Below, one piece after another: positions 54,171-63,909 of a stretch of DNA of 64,000 bases (position 1 is its first letter; each line of letters opens with the position of its first letter). The notes under the pieces were generated by a model, which saw only the letters and a program-made list of their open reading frames with translations, did no database searches and was not told where the DNA came from. This DNA is from Streptosporangium carneum (GTDB lineage: Bacteria > Actinomycetota > Actinomycetes > Streptosporangiales > Streptosporangiaceae), in contig NZ_BSEV01000038.1 in NCBI RefSeq assembly GCF_027922005.1, forward strand, positions 1 through 64,000, in the 5' to 3' direction. The translations under genes were made by a program, and so were the position numbers.

Positions 54171-55838
54171 GTGCGCATATACCGTTTGGCGGCTTCTGCC
54201 TATTTAGTCATCACCCTCGGTTCGATCGTCCTCAGCCTGGTGATCGGCACGGCGACACCCGCATGGCTGGCCACCATGTGGTACCCGCCCGGCGAGATCG
54301 TCGGGAAGTCCCCTCTGCTGCCGGTGCTGGGCGGACTGCTGCTGCTCGGGCTGGTGAACTCGTGGATGCTGTGGCAGGTTCTGCGGGGACCCGCGCCTAT
54401 GGCCGTGCCGACGCGTGGGGCGGCCACATGGCTACGGCTGCTGCTGTACGCCGACGTGATGTGGCTGCTGATCCCCTCATTGCTTCCCGACCTGGTCGAG
54501 ACGGTCATCGGGCTGGCGCTCTGGGTGCCTGCGCTCGTGCTGCTCACGGTGGTGCTCACCGGGTCAGGCCGGCCCTTCCGACTCGCTCTGCTCCTGATCG
54601 GACTGGTGGAGCCGGCCGGATCGCTCGCGATCGGCCTGATGGACGCCTCAAGGCCCCAGCTCTTCATGAGTCCGGCCTACCGAGCGACTGTCATGGCCGC
54701 GGCGGTGGCCACGTTCGTCATGATGGTGATGCTCCTGCTCGCTCAGCGGCGCGACGGACGCTGGAGCCGAGTGACGCTCCTCATCGGTCTGGGCACGTTC
54801 GCGAGCGCGTTCCTGGTGGAGCTCGTAGACACCCTGACGCGCGGCAGCACGATCGAGTCGATCGCTGAGGCGATGGATGTGCTCTACGTCGTCTGGCTGG
54901 CGCGCACGGCGCATGAGCTGAACCGTGAGCCGAGGCAGAAGGCGCCTCTGCGAGTGCCCGCAGCGCTCGCGGCCGTGCCCGCGGTCCTCCTGTTGATGGT
55001 CGTCGGCCCCGAGGGCCGCCCCTATCTCACCTACACCTGGCAGAGCGATGAGCTCATGGAATGCTGGGCGGCGTCGGAACCGCCACGTGTCGCGGACATC
55101 CCGGCCCACGAGCGCGATCGGGCCTACATGTGCAGCGTGAGCAAGCCCTCTGATCTGCGTGTCTCGGACCAGGAACTGCTCGGCAGGGGCCGGGCCGCGT
55201 GCACCAGGTTCGCAGCCGGGGAGCCGGTCAGGGCTCGGCCTGCGCTGCTCGCGCTGCTCTGCCCGGAGGTGATCGGACAGAGATATCCGGATCTGTTGCT
55301 GTCGTCCGCGCAGATCGGCCGGCGGCAGGCGGAGAAGGAGAGCGTCGAGCGCAAACAGCGGGAGCGCGAGGCGCGCAAGGAGGACGCCATGTGTCGCGAC
55401 CCGTGGCCCGCGCTGCGTACCCGGTTCCAGGCGACCGCGTCCTATTACGACTGGGACACCCTGCCCTACGGCATCTACGACGCGGAAGCGGACACCGAGG
55501 AAGACTCCGAGGCGATCTGGAATGCGGAGTCGACCGGCGTCCTGGCAGCCAGCGGTCAGCTGGCCCTGATCTTCACCCCCAGCCAGGACTGGGCGACCTG
55601 CGTCACCGCGAAGGCGCTGCGCTCGGCCCCGCCACCTCTGCGACGCAAAGGCTGGGACGAGGTGGTCGAGGCGGATGTCGTCAGCGAGTCGGGACACCTG
55701 GTGATGCAGAAGCTGTCGGCGAGCAAGGTGCGCTTCCCCAATCTCGCGCGCAGCGGTCCCGGCACCTACCGGCTGCGCCTGTACACGCGTCCAGGCGTGG
55801 ATCTCATCCTCGTCTATCCGGCTAGGAGAGCGGCGTAG
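54171..55838 (+). CDS. Membrane protein with large C-terminal extracytoplasmic domain, unknown function
   Basis: 555 residues from GTG 54171 (TACGAT at near -10 spacing suggests a leaderless message). Seven to eight hydrophobic helices occupy about residues 5-270, including a final one near PAALAAVPAVLLLMVVG. Beyond this lies a soluble part with paired cysteines, a charged coiled-coil (QAEKESVERKQREREARKED) and a terminal beta-rich domain ending TRPGVDLILVYP. Not recognised. It shows lower GC in places than its neighbours and opens the accessory stretch that follows. Confidence 0.65.
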   Translation: MRIYRLAASAYLVITLGSIVLSLVIGTATPAWLATMWYPPGEIVGKSPLLPVLGGLLLLGLVNSWMLWQVLRGPAPMAVPTRGAATWLRLLLYADVMWLLIPSLLPDLVETVIGLALWVPALVLLTVVLTGSGRPFRLALLLIGLVEPAGSLAIGLMDASRPQLFMSPAYRATVMAAAVATFVMMVMLLLAQRRDGRWSRVTLLIGLGTFASAFLVELVDTLTRGSTIESIAEAMDVLYVVWLARTAHELNREPRQKAPLRVPAALAAVPAVLLLMVVGPEGRPYLTYTWQSDELMECWAASEPPRVADIPAHERDRAYMCSVSKPSDLRVSDQELLGRGRAACTRFAAGEPVRARPALLALLCPEVIGQRYPDLLLSSAQIGRRQAEKESVERKQREREARKEDAMCRDPWPALRTRFQATASYYDWDTLPYGIYDAEADTEEDSEAIWNAESTGVLAASGQLALIFTPSQDWATCVTAKALRSAPPPLRRKGWDEVVEADVVSESGHLVMQKLSASKVRFPNLARSGPGTYRLRLYTRPGVDLILVYPARRAA

Positions 55839-55878
55839 CGACGTTCCATCGATCGCCTCGGTCGCCAAGGACCCGGGG

Positions 55879-56094
55879 ATGAACGCGGGCACGCCGGCCA
55901 GCTGGATGCGGATGGACCGCCTGGCCCGTGAACAGGACGCCGACGGAGAGCGGTTCCGGTGATACGCGAGCCGGGACGCGCAGCGGCGACGGGCGGTGCA
56001 CGCCTCGCAGCAGGTCAGCGAGATCGAGCGCACCGCCCTTCACTACGCCCGCCTCCGTAACCAGCCGTCCCGGTCTCCCGAGGGGACGTCGTGA
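55879..56094 (+). pseudogene. Small helical protein gene with in-frame nonsense codon
   Basis: Reading from ATG 55879 gives NAGTPASWMRMDRLAREQD and DGERFR, then TGA at 55960-55962, then in the same frame YASRDAQRRRAVHASQQVSE and a coding-like tail ending in TGA 56092-56094. A single CGA-to-TGA change would explain the stop. The end overlaps the next start as GTGA. Not recognised; its charged helix looks like small accessory proteins of mobile elements. Confidence 0.5.
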
Positions 56095-56290
56095 TTACGG
56101 GTTTCCAGAGGCTCGGCCCACAGGCCGTCGAATGGCGGAAGTCTCCGAACTCCACGGAAGTCGAGTACGGCTACCTGGGAGGGCTGCGGTTCTTCGTCCT
56201 GACGAGAGAGCGTGACTTCTACGACGTGCGCTCATGGAGCCTGATCGTCAACCTTCCCCGCCCTAAGAGATCATCTCATTTGGCAGCAGA
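56091..56290 (+). pseudogene. Coupled partner gene fragment, 3' end lost
   Basis: GTG 56091 overlaps the previous stop (GTGA). The first 60 residues (ITGFQRLGPQAVEWRKSPNS, then GYLGGLRFFVLTRERDFYDV) look coding. From about 56275 (a direct repeat AGATCATCTC) the frame runs into the antisense of the convergent gene up to 56780, so the natural end appears to have been replaced. Not recognised. Confidence 0.4.
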
Positions 56291-56354
56291 GATCATCTCT
56301 ACGGCTGATCCGGACGGAGACCGTCGCCATCGGGCGGTGGAGACCTCTCGGGTG

Positions 56355-56897
56355 TCAGCGCGGCTGGCGCCAGTAGGCGAGCGATCCGCTCGCGCTCTTG
56401 ACCACGCGTGGGACGGACTCGCTCTGAGGCCAGATCTGCAGCAGATAGCGGTCGATGATCTCTCTGGAGGTGTCGATCTCCGCGGCCTTGTCCATGTCCT
56501 GGGCGTGGTAACGCAACCGGTACCACCCTGGTCCTGCGGGCAACTCGGGCAGCTCATGGAATTTTTCGCCGCCGCACTCGTGCAGAGAGACCTGCCCGGC
56601 CTCGGATTCGAAGCTGATCTCCACGATGTCCTCGTAGCCCTCGGTGTCGGCTCCCGGGTCGTGGTCGGCCACGGTCACCGAGAAGCCGACCGTGCCCGTG
56701 TGCAGACCTGTGATCAGAAAGGCGCAGCCGTCCGCCACCCGTATGATCCCGACGGGATGCGTGGGATGGTCACGAAGTAGGTCGCCCGGGCCCATGGCGT
56801 CATCGGTCTCATCGACGAGGTACGCCTGTCGGTAGGAAACGTGCAGATCGAATGACACACTGCGGGAATCCGTCATGAGCGGCAAGCCTACGATCAT
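56355..56897 (-). CDS. Hypothetical protein, weakly ComJ-like
   Basis: 180 residues from ATG 56897 (AGGA upstream); ATG 56876 is an alternative. The fold appears all-beta: VSFDLHVSYRQAYLVD, GTVGFSVTVADHDPG, EIDTSREIIDRYLLQIWP, ending in a conserved-looking AYWRQ. The N-terminal S-Y-x-Q pattern recalls ComJ nuclease-inhibitor-like proteins, and the terminal RYLLQIWP motif is frequent in unannotated actinomycete proteins, often immunity-like. No partner toxin was seen nearby. Function unproven. Confidence 0.55.
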   Translation of the reverse strand: MIVGLPLMTDSRSVSFDLHVSYRQAYLVDETDDAMGPGDLLRDHPTHPVGIIRVADGCAFLITGLHTGTVGFSVTVADHDPGADTEGYEDIVEISFESEAGQVSLHECGGEKFHELPELPAGPGWYRLRYHAQDMDKAAEIDTSREIIDRYLLQIWPQSESVPRVVKSASGSLAYWRQPR

Positions 56898-56968
56898 GAA
56901 CTGACATTTCCTGGCCGGTGCCAGGCAACCCACATAGCCTTCCGTGGACCGCGGGCCCAAGACCGCTT

Positions 56969-57300
56969 TCACGTGGCCAGTCGGCGGTAGCAGATGAGGG
57001 CGGTGACCAGGGCGACAAAGGCCGCGAAGTGATCGGCACGGCGCTCGTAGCGGCGACGCGGCCGACGGCGTCCGCTCAGCCAGGCGATCGTTCGTTCGAT
57101 GACCCGGCGATGACGGCCCAGGCGCTGGCTGGAGTCCACGCCGCGCCACCGCGGGAAACACCGCACGTGAGGGAGTCATAGCCCTTGTCACTGTGCGACT
57201 TGGCCGGGCGGCGCCGTCGCCGCCCGCACCGGGAACGGATCGGCGGGATGCCACGCACCAGCGGTTCGACGGCCAGGATCGCCCGGTCGTCCACACGTCG
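56969..57300 (-). mobile_element. IS5-type transposase remnant, frameshifted and truncated
   Basis: One frame holds RAILAVEPLVRGIPP and AKSHSDKGYDSLT (the DDE-region K-G-Y-D). A frame change near 57170 leads to SSQRLGRHRRVIERTIAWLS, then RYERRADHFAAF and LICYRRLAT, the C-terminal catalytic Glu region of IS5-family transposases. The N-terminal half and recognisable terminal repeats are missing, and a short stretch before SSQRLGRH is lost, so the element is dead. Confidence 0.8.
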
Positions 57301-57397
57301 CCGCCCGCCGCACCGGGGTACGCGCCGCCGCCCTCATGTATGGCATGCGACGGCCCCACCGCTCCGAAGAACGACGGGGCCACTTCACGGCAGACGA

Positions 57398-57553
57398 TCA
57401 GTTGTCGTCGTCACCCGCGAAAGGGAGGCCGAGGGGGTTTGAGCCATAGAGCTTCTCCGACAGGACAACACTGACGGTGTCGCTTGCGGCGGTTCCGGTG
57501 ATGGTGCGCTCGACCGGGGCGGACAGGTGCGGCATGGTGCGCGTGGTGTTCAT
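57398..57553 (-). CDS. 51-residue peptide, candidate RiPP precursor
   Basis: A very good ribosome site (AAAGGAG, five bases) precedes ATG 57553, and the upstream DNA (57600-57625) is an AT-rich promoter-like pocket. The peptide begins MNTTRTMPHLSAPVERTI, has a Thr/Ser/Val middle and ends GSNPLGLPFAGDDDN. This leader-like front plus a short C-terminal block rich in Asn, Gly, Pro and Asp looks like a ribosomally made, modified peptide precursor. No cysteines are present, so lanthionine chemistry is excluded. No maturation enzyme is adjacent; the DNA downstream carries a transposase remnant. RiPP status is inference. Confidence 0.55.
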   Translation of the reverse strand: MNTTRTMPHLSAPVERTITGTAASDTVSVVLSEKLYGSNPLGLPFAGDDDN

Positions 57554-57650
57554 GATGCTCCTTTGGTGAGGAGTTACCGACACCTCATCGTCACATGACT
57601 CTGTGTAATAATTAAGTTGCAGATAGTGACTACTCCGTGGGGTGACACCA

Positions 57651-57693
57651 GTGTGGCGGTCCGGGCTGAAATCACTCCCGGACCGCCGCACAC
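57651..57693. terminator. Strong hairpin upstream of the peptide gene
   Basis: GTGTGGCGGTCCGGG pairs with CCCGGACCGCCGCACAC (one bulged base) around an 11-base loop, about 100 bp before the peptide start. It probably ends an upstream transcript or insulates the peptide promoter. The rest of 57694-58268 contains no gene I can support. Confidence 0.6.
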
Positions 57694-58268
57694 ACCACCC
57701 ACCCCACCAGAGGCACACGCCGCCACCCGTGCCGCGCACCCGACCGAAATCATCTTTCCGCCGCAGTGGCGCCGGTAACACCGCCCTGAACGGGCGTCCT
57801 TTCGGGATGGTTACGTCATGCAACCGGCCCCACCGCTACCCGACTGGCTCACGCCCGTACCGCCACGGCCCGGCACCTAGCACGCACTATCGGAGCCACA
57901 GTTCGCCGACACAAGCTGCCCTGACCGGCCGAGGCACAAGGGTTCACTTTCGCCGAACCGGAAAAGCAGGCTGCCGCCCCGCTTCCGGTGCTCAGGCCTT
58001 GGCGGCCCTGCGGTACGGGTCGGGTTGCCATCGAATGACACAGGGCAACGTGGTCACGGGGTTCTCTGACCAGGTGCGGCGGCACGAGAACGGGGAAGGC
58101 CGCTCCTCACCCGGTCTGCCCCGGAAGAAGAACGATGTTTCGAACCTGCTGTCCGAACTCGACATGGGGCGCCGCACCCGGTGGCGGCGCGGATGCAGGC
58201 GAACCGTCGCCGATGACGGGACCTTAGCCTCTGCCGGGGCTCGCGAAGTCTCGTGCAGGGTTGTGCGC

Positions 58269-58691
58269 ATGCAACTCGACTCCCCCGGATCGTGGGCGCT
58301 TTCCCGGTGTGAATGCCGGGAGCTGCTCTCCACAGCCGGGATCGGACGAATCGTGTTCACCGACCGCGCCCTGCCCGCGGTGCAGCCCGTCGCCTTCTGT
58401 CTGGACGGCGAGGACATCGTCATCCGCACCATGTCGGGGTCGAAGCTCGCGACGGCGGCGAGCGGCGGCGTGGTCGCCTTCGAGGCCGACGAGTTCGACG
58501 CGGGGACGCGCACCGGCTGGTCGGTCACCGTCGTCGGTCACGCGAGAGCGGTCTACGCTCCCGAGGAGATCGCCAGGATGGAGCGGCTCCCGCTGATCCC
58601 CTGGACGCGCGGGGGCCGCGACTACTTCATCACGATCCGAACCGAGCAGATCACCGGCCTTCGCGTCCGGCACGGCGATCCGCTCGAGTGA
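58269..58691 (+). CDS. Pyridoxamine 5'-phosphate oxidase-family flavin-binding protein
   Basis: 140 residues. The split-barrel FMN-binding fold is visible in STAGIGRIVFTDRALPAVQP, then DGEDIVIRTMSGSKLATAAS and GWSVTVVGHARAV, as in nitroreductase-like and redox-sensing PPOX proteins common beside universal stress and cytochrome bd genes. ATG 58269 fits the domain start. No true PdxH substrate residues are evident, so vitamin B6 synthesis is unlikely. It may belong to a hypoxia/stress regulon with the neighbouring genes. Confidence 0.85.
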   Translation: MQLDSPGSWALSRCECRELLSTAGIGRIVFTDRALPAVQPVAFCLDGEDIVIRTMSGSKLATAASGGVVAFEADEFDAGTRTGWSVTVVGHARAVYAPEEIARMERLPLIPWTRGGRDYFITIRTEQITGLRVRHGDPLE

Positions 58692-58727
58692 CCTCACCGC
58701 CCCGCGCTTCTCGTGGGGCCGTCGTGG

Positions 58728-59705
<978 letters not shown>

Positions 59706-59783
59706 GAGCGGTCCTTAGTGAGGAACTTCGAAAGAACGGTCTCGGGGGAAGGGGGATCTTCCCGAGGGCCGCTTCCACGTGTG

Positions 59784-61169
59784 TCAGTAGGAAAGGGTGG
59801 GGACGGCGTCCGCGGGCTCGTGCTCCGTCTCGTCCTCAGGCCCGCGCCGGACGAACTTCACCAGCAGCCCGATCTCGACCGCCGCGAGCACGCCGTAGAG
59901 GAGGGTGAACCCGGCCAGGGTGATCGCGACCTCGGTGACGTCGACGCCGGGTGAGACCGCCGCCGCCGTGCGCATGACGCCGAAGACGGTCCAGGGTTGC
60001 CGTCCCATCTCTGTGAAGATCCATCCCAGCGAGTTGGCGAGAAGCGGCAGGCCGATGCCCCAGATCGCGGCGCGGTAGAACCACGGGTTCTTCGGCAGCC
60101 TGCCGCGGCGGGTGAGCCACAGGCCCGCCAGAGCGAGCAGCCCGGCCAGCACCCCGAACCCGATCATCAGGCGGAAGGACCAGTAGGTCAGGCCGATGAC
60201 GGGACGGTAGTCGCCGGGGCCGTACTGGGTCTCGTATCGGGCCTGGATGTCGTTGATCCCCTCGACGCGGCCGTCCAGGGTGTCGGTCGCCAGCAGGCTG
60301 AGGCCGTACGGGATCTGCAGGTTGATGTGGTTGCGACCCTGCTGGACGTCGCCGACGGCGAACAGCGAGAAACCGGCGGAGGTCTCGTCGTCCCACAGCG
60401 CCTCGGCGGCGGCCATCTTCATCGGCTGCTGTCTGGTCATGATCTGCGCCTGCAGGTGGCCGCTCGCCGCGACGCCGACGGAGGCGATCAGGGTGACGAC
60501 CATGCCGAGGCGCGCGGAGGTGCGGAACAGCTCGACGTGCCTCTTCCTGAGGAGCTGCCAGGCGCTCACTCCGAGGACGAACATCCCGGCGGCGACGAAC
60601 GCGCCGAAGAGGACGTGCGGGACGGTGACCAGGTTCGTGGAGTTGGTGAGCACCGCCCAGATGTCGGTGAGTTCGGCGCGGCCCGTCTCCGGGTTGAGGC
60701 GGTAGCCGACCGGATGCTGCATCCACGAGTTGGCCGCCAGGATGAAGTACGCCGACAGGGCGCTGCCGATCGCCGCCGCCCAGATCGCCGCCAGGTGCAG
60801 CCTGGGTGAGAGCCGGTCCCACCCGAAGATCCACAGTCCGAGGAAGGTGGACTCGAGGAAGAAGGCCACCAGGCCCTCCATCGCCAGCGGGGCGCCGAAC
60901 ACGTCGCCGACGAAGCGTGAGTAGTCACTCCAGTTCATCCCGAACTGGAACTCCTGCACGATGCCGGTGACCACGCCCATCGCGAAGTTGATCAGGAAGA
61001 GCTTTCCCCAGAACTTCGTCAGCCGCAGGTAGGCGGGGTTCCCCGTGCGGTGCCACGCGGTCTGCAGGCCCGCCACGATGAGCGACAGGCCGATCGTCAG
61101 TGGAACGAAGAAGAAGTGGTAGACCGTCGTTATCCCGAACTGCCAGCGCGACAGGTCCAAGACGTCCAT
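59784..61169 (-). CDS. cydA: Cytochrome bd ubiquinol oxidase subunit I
   Basis: 461 residues, the short Q-loop form usual in Gram-positive bacteria. Heme ligands sit in RWQFGITTVYHFFFVPLTIG (His for heme b595), the second His in the HPVGYRL/PHVLFGAFVA region and a Met in the Q-loop helix. GWIFTEMGRQPW is the family signature near the C-terminus and FLESTFLGLWIFGWDRL an early helix. It is the quinol-oxidising catalytic subunit and is cotranscribed with cydB. No clear Rex-type site was seen in the 60 bp upstream, which end at the terminator of the next gene. Confidence 0.97.
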   Translation of the reverse strand: MDVLDLSRWQFGITTVYHFFFVPLTIGLSLIVAGLQTAWHRTGNPAYLRLTKFWGKLFLINFAMGVVTGIVQEFQFGMNWSDYSRFVGDVFGAPLAMEGLVAFFLESTFLGLWIFGWDRLSPRLHLAAIWAAAIGSALSAYFILAANSWMQHPVGYRLNPETGRAELTDIWAVLTNSTNLVTVPHVLFGAFVAAGMFVLGVSAWQLLRKRHVELFRTSARLGMVVTLIASVGVAASGHLQAQIMTRQQPMKMAAAEALWDDETSAGFSLFAVGDVQQGRNHINLQIPYGLSLLATDTLDGRVEGINDIQARYETQYGPGDYRPVIGLTYWSFRLMIGFGVLAGLLALAGLWLTRRGRLPKNPWFYRAAIWGIGLPLLANSLGWIFTEMGRQPWTVFGVMRTAAAVSPGVDVTEVAITLAGFTLLYGVLAAVEIGLLVKFVRRGPEDETEHEPADAVPTLSY

Positions 61170-61228
61170 GGGTGGTGCTCCGTCTCACTGGTGGTGTCCC
61201 CCGCTTTTCCCACCAGGGTTCCGAAACG

Positions 61229-61262
61229 GCGCAGGCCCGCCGTAGGGTCGGCGGGCCTGCGC
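61229..61262. terminator. Perfect 13-bp hairpin between universal stress gene and cydA
   Basis: GCGCAGGCCCGCC and its exact complement enclose eight bases. It lies about 100 bp after the universal stress protein stop and 60 bp before the cydA start, so it separates the two leftward units. Confidence 0.8.
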
Positions 61263-61359
61263 ATGAAGGACTTTCGTCCTGATCGTCCGGACCTGGATCA
61301 TCTCCCCGGGCCGAACGCCTTCCTCGTTCCCGCGGGTGCTCCCGTGGCGAGGGCCGGAC

Positions 61360-62241
61360 TCACCCCTCGCCTCTGGCGCGCACCACGGCGACGGGGCAGT
61401 CGGCGTGGTGCAGCACCCCGTGGCTCACCGAGCCGAGTACGGCCGAGCCGAAGCCGCCCAGTCCCCGAGAGCCGACGACCACCAGGTCCGCGGCGGCCGA
61501 GGCCTCGCCGAGAGCGAAGACGGGATGCGCGTAGAACACCTTCTCCTCCACCTCGACCTGCGGATACTTCTCACGCCACGGGGCGAGGGTCTCCGCGGCG
61601 AGCCGCCGTTCGCCGTCGGAGACGTCCTCGATCAGCGGAGTGTAGGCGGCGATGCCCGTCGTCAGCACGGGCAGTTGCCAGGCGTGCAGCGCGCGCAGCC
61701 TCGCGCCGCGGCGGGAGGCCTCCTGGAAGGCGTACTCCAGCGCGGCCTCGGACTCGGGCGAGCCGTCGAACCCGACGACGATCTCGCCCCGTGTCTCCCG
61801 ATCTCCCTCGACGACGTCCTTTCCTCTGACGACCACGACCGGGGCCGCCACGTGTCCGGCCAGCGCGAGGGAGACGGAGCCGAGCAACAGTCCGGCGAAT
61901 CCACCGCGCCCGCGGCTGCCGACCACGACCTGCTCGGCGTCCTCGGCCTCCCGACGCAGGACCTCGGCCGACTTGCCCGCCTCCAGGGAGGTCTCCACGG
62001 TGACGCCCGGGGCGCGCCCGCGCGCCAGGTCCTTCGCCGCGTCGAGCACGTTCCGGGCCTCCTCCGCCTGGGAGTCGTCGAATCCGGGGTGCGTCCCGGA
62101 CTCGGCACCGCGCCCCCAGGCCTCACGCACGTGGACGATCCTCAGGACGCATCCGCGCCGAGCAGCGTCCTGCGCCGCCCACCCGACCGCGGCGTCCGCC
62201 GAGGGCGAGCCGTCCGTTCCCACCACCACGTGCGCTGTCAT
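61360..62241 (-). CDS. Tandem universal stress protein
   Basis: 293 residues from ATG 62241 behind GGAGG. Two UspA domains follow each other. The first has VVVGTDGSPSADAAVGWA and the ATP loop GSRGRGGFAGLLLGSVS; the second has IVVGFDGSPESEAALEYA and GSRGLGGFGSAVLGSVSHG, ending HADCPVAVVR. Both nucleotide loops (GxxGxxxxGxxS) are intact, so ATP binding is likely. In actinobacteria such proteins are often under hypoxia/nitric-oxide (DosR-type) control, which fits the neighbouring cyd genes. Confidence 0.94.
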   Translation of the reverse strand: MTAHVVVGTDGSPSADAAVGWAAQDAARRGCVLRIVHVREAWGRGAESGTHPGFDDSQAEEARNVLDAAKDLARGRAPGVTVETSLEAGKSAEVLRREAEDAEQVVVGSRGRGGFAGLLLGSVSLALAGHVAAPVVVVRGKDVVEGDRETRGEIVVGFDGSPESEAALEYAFQEASRRGARLRALHAWQLPVLTTGIAAYTPLIEDVSDGERRLAAETLAPWREKYPQVEVEEKVFYAHPVFALGEASAAADLVVVGSRGLGGFGSAVLGSVSHGVLHHADCPVAVVRARGEG

Positions 62242-62610
62242 GCCGACCTCCTGGGTTGCCGTTCTCATACGGTCGCTTCTCATATGACCGTCTCCCTGCC
62301 CGGCGGGCAGCGGTCGAAAGCCCCGTTCTTCGAGGACCTACGGCCCGTCCGCAGCCGTGCCAGGGGACGCCGATGAGCGCCGATGAGCATGGCCCCAGGC
62401 ACGGCGGGCATACCAACCTGGTCAACGGTCCTGGTCAACGGTTCGGAGGAACCGGTCATGGGAGCCGGTTCGCGGAGCGATCCGGAGACGGGCGCGGACG
62501 ACGACCGGCGAACCGGCCCACGCGACACCCGGGGCACCGGCTCCGACGACGACCGGGGCACCGGTTCGGGGCCGCGACCGGGGAGCCCGTGCACGGGAGG
62601 AGTACCGCCC

Positions 62611-63081
62611 ATGAGTCTGAGCGCCGGAGTCATGGCGGGCGCGGCGGGCACGACCGCGCTGGACGCCGTCACCTATCTGGACATGCTCGTCCGCGGACGT
62701 CCGGCGAGCGACGTGCCCGCCGAGGCCGCGGACAGGCTCGCGAGCCGGGCGGGTCTCGATCTCGGCCCCGGAGACGTCGGCGTCAACAGGCGCACCGGCC
62801 TGGGCGCGCTGCTCGGATACGGGGCGGGCATCGGTGTCGGCGCGCTGTACGGCCTGCTCGCCGACGGCGGACGCCCGCCGCTGCCGGTGGCCGCCCTGGG
62901 CCTGTCCGCCGCCGCGATGGCGGCCGGAGACCTCCCTCTCGTCGCGCTCGGGCTGACCGACCCGCGCCGCTGGGACACCGTCTCCTGGATCTCGGACATC
63001 GTCCCGCACCTGGTCTACGGGCTGACGACCGCGGTGGTCCACCGGCGCCTGACCTGCCATCGCTCGCGTCAGAGCGGATGA
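62611..63081 (+). CDS. Small membrane protein, unknown function
   Basis: 156 residues from ATG 62611 with GGAGGAG upstream. It has SLSAGVMAGAAGTTALDAVT at the start, Gly/Ala-rich helices (about 70-90 and 100-120) and a C-terminal PHLVYGLTTAVVHRRL. Similar proteins are common in actinomycetes, none characterised to my knowledge. An upstream in-frame ATG (62383) would add 76 residues of a DDDRGTG-type repeat; I consider that leader non-coding or optional. Confidence 0.65.
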   Translation: MSLSAGVMAGAAGTTALDAVTYLDMLVRGRPASDVPAEAADRLASRAGLDLGPGDVGVNRRTGLGALLGYGAGIGVGALYGLLADGGRPPLPVAALGLSAAAMAAGDLPLVALGLTDPRRWDTVSWISDIVPHLVYGLTTAVVHRRLTCHRSRQSG

Positions 63082-63099
63082 GCGCACCCGCGGGCCCCT

Positions 63100-63909
63100 T
63101 CAGGGGTGGCTCTCCCCCGGCCTGCCCGAGGGGTCGACGGCCCCTCCATGACTCCGTGGAGGGGCGACGGCGGCCCTGGTGTCGACTCGGCGTTCGACGA
63201 GTCTGGCGGCGAACCAGCCGAACCCCGCCAGGGCGAAGACCAGCGCGGGCACCAGCACTCCGGTGGCCAGCCCCGGCGCGACGGCGCCCGCGAGGGCGTA
63301 GACGACGGCGGCGGGCGACGTGCCGACCGTCGCGCCGACGAGCAGCTGCCGCCAGGTCAGGGAAGAGGCCCCCGCCACGATCGCGACCGTCTCGGCCAGC
63401 ACGGGCAGCGGCCGGGTGACGATGACGGCGAGCACGCCCCAGCGGGCCAGCAGGCGCTCGGCGCGCTCGCGCTCGGCGGGGCCGGCGTGCCGGGTGACGA
63501 AGCCGGTTCCGCGACGTCCCAGGGCGAAGCCGACCACCGTCGCGCCGACCCCGCCGGCCCACGCCAGGAGCGCGCCGGCGAACAGGCCGTAGAGCGCGCC
63601 GAACGCGGTCATGACAAGGCTTGAGGGAACCGGGATCAGCACGTCGGCGACGAGCAGCCCCACCCCCAGGAGGGCGGCGGCGGGTCCGTCCCCGGTGAGC
63701 CCGTCGAAGGGGTCCACGAGAAGGGGCGCTCCCAGCGCCTCGACGACGAAGAAGGCCACCAGCACGAACACCGCGACCCCCAGGGCCATGAACGCGAGCC
63801 TGCGCGGCAAGGGTGCCTCCCGGACGTTCCACACATCGGTCGCGGCGTCTGCCCGGCCCCGCGCGGACCGGGGGATCCGGGCAGCACCGCGTGGACGCCG
63901 CGCGGTCAC
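63100..63909 (-). CDS. VTT/DedA-family (TVP38/TMEM64-like) membrane protein
   Basis: 269 residues, five to six helices. The VTT-domain core is VADVLIPVPSSLVMTAFGAL, then FAGALLAWAGGVGATVVGFALG and the re-entrant loop ARWGVLAVIVTRPLPVLAET followed by GASSLTWRQLLVGATVGTSP. The family includes lipid scramblase/flippase-like proteins and undecaprenyl-phosphate carriers (DedA). The GTG at 63909 gives a basic N-terminus of about 38 residues; an internal start is possible. No gene is seen in the last 91 bases. Confidence 0.85.
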   Translation of the reverse strand: MTARRPRGAARIPRSARGRADAATDVWNVREAPLPRRLAFMALGVAVFVLVAFFVVEALGAPLLVDPFDGLTGDGPAAALLGVGLLVADVLIPVPSSLVMTAFGALYGLFAGALLAWAGGVGATVVGFALGRRGTGFVTRHAGPAERERAERLLARWGVLAVIVTRPLPVLAETVAIVAGASSLTWRQLLVGATVGTSPAAVVYALAGAVAPGLATGVLVPALVFALAGFGWFAARLVERRVDTRAAVAPPRSHGGAVDPSGRPGESHP

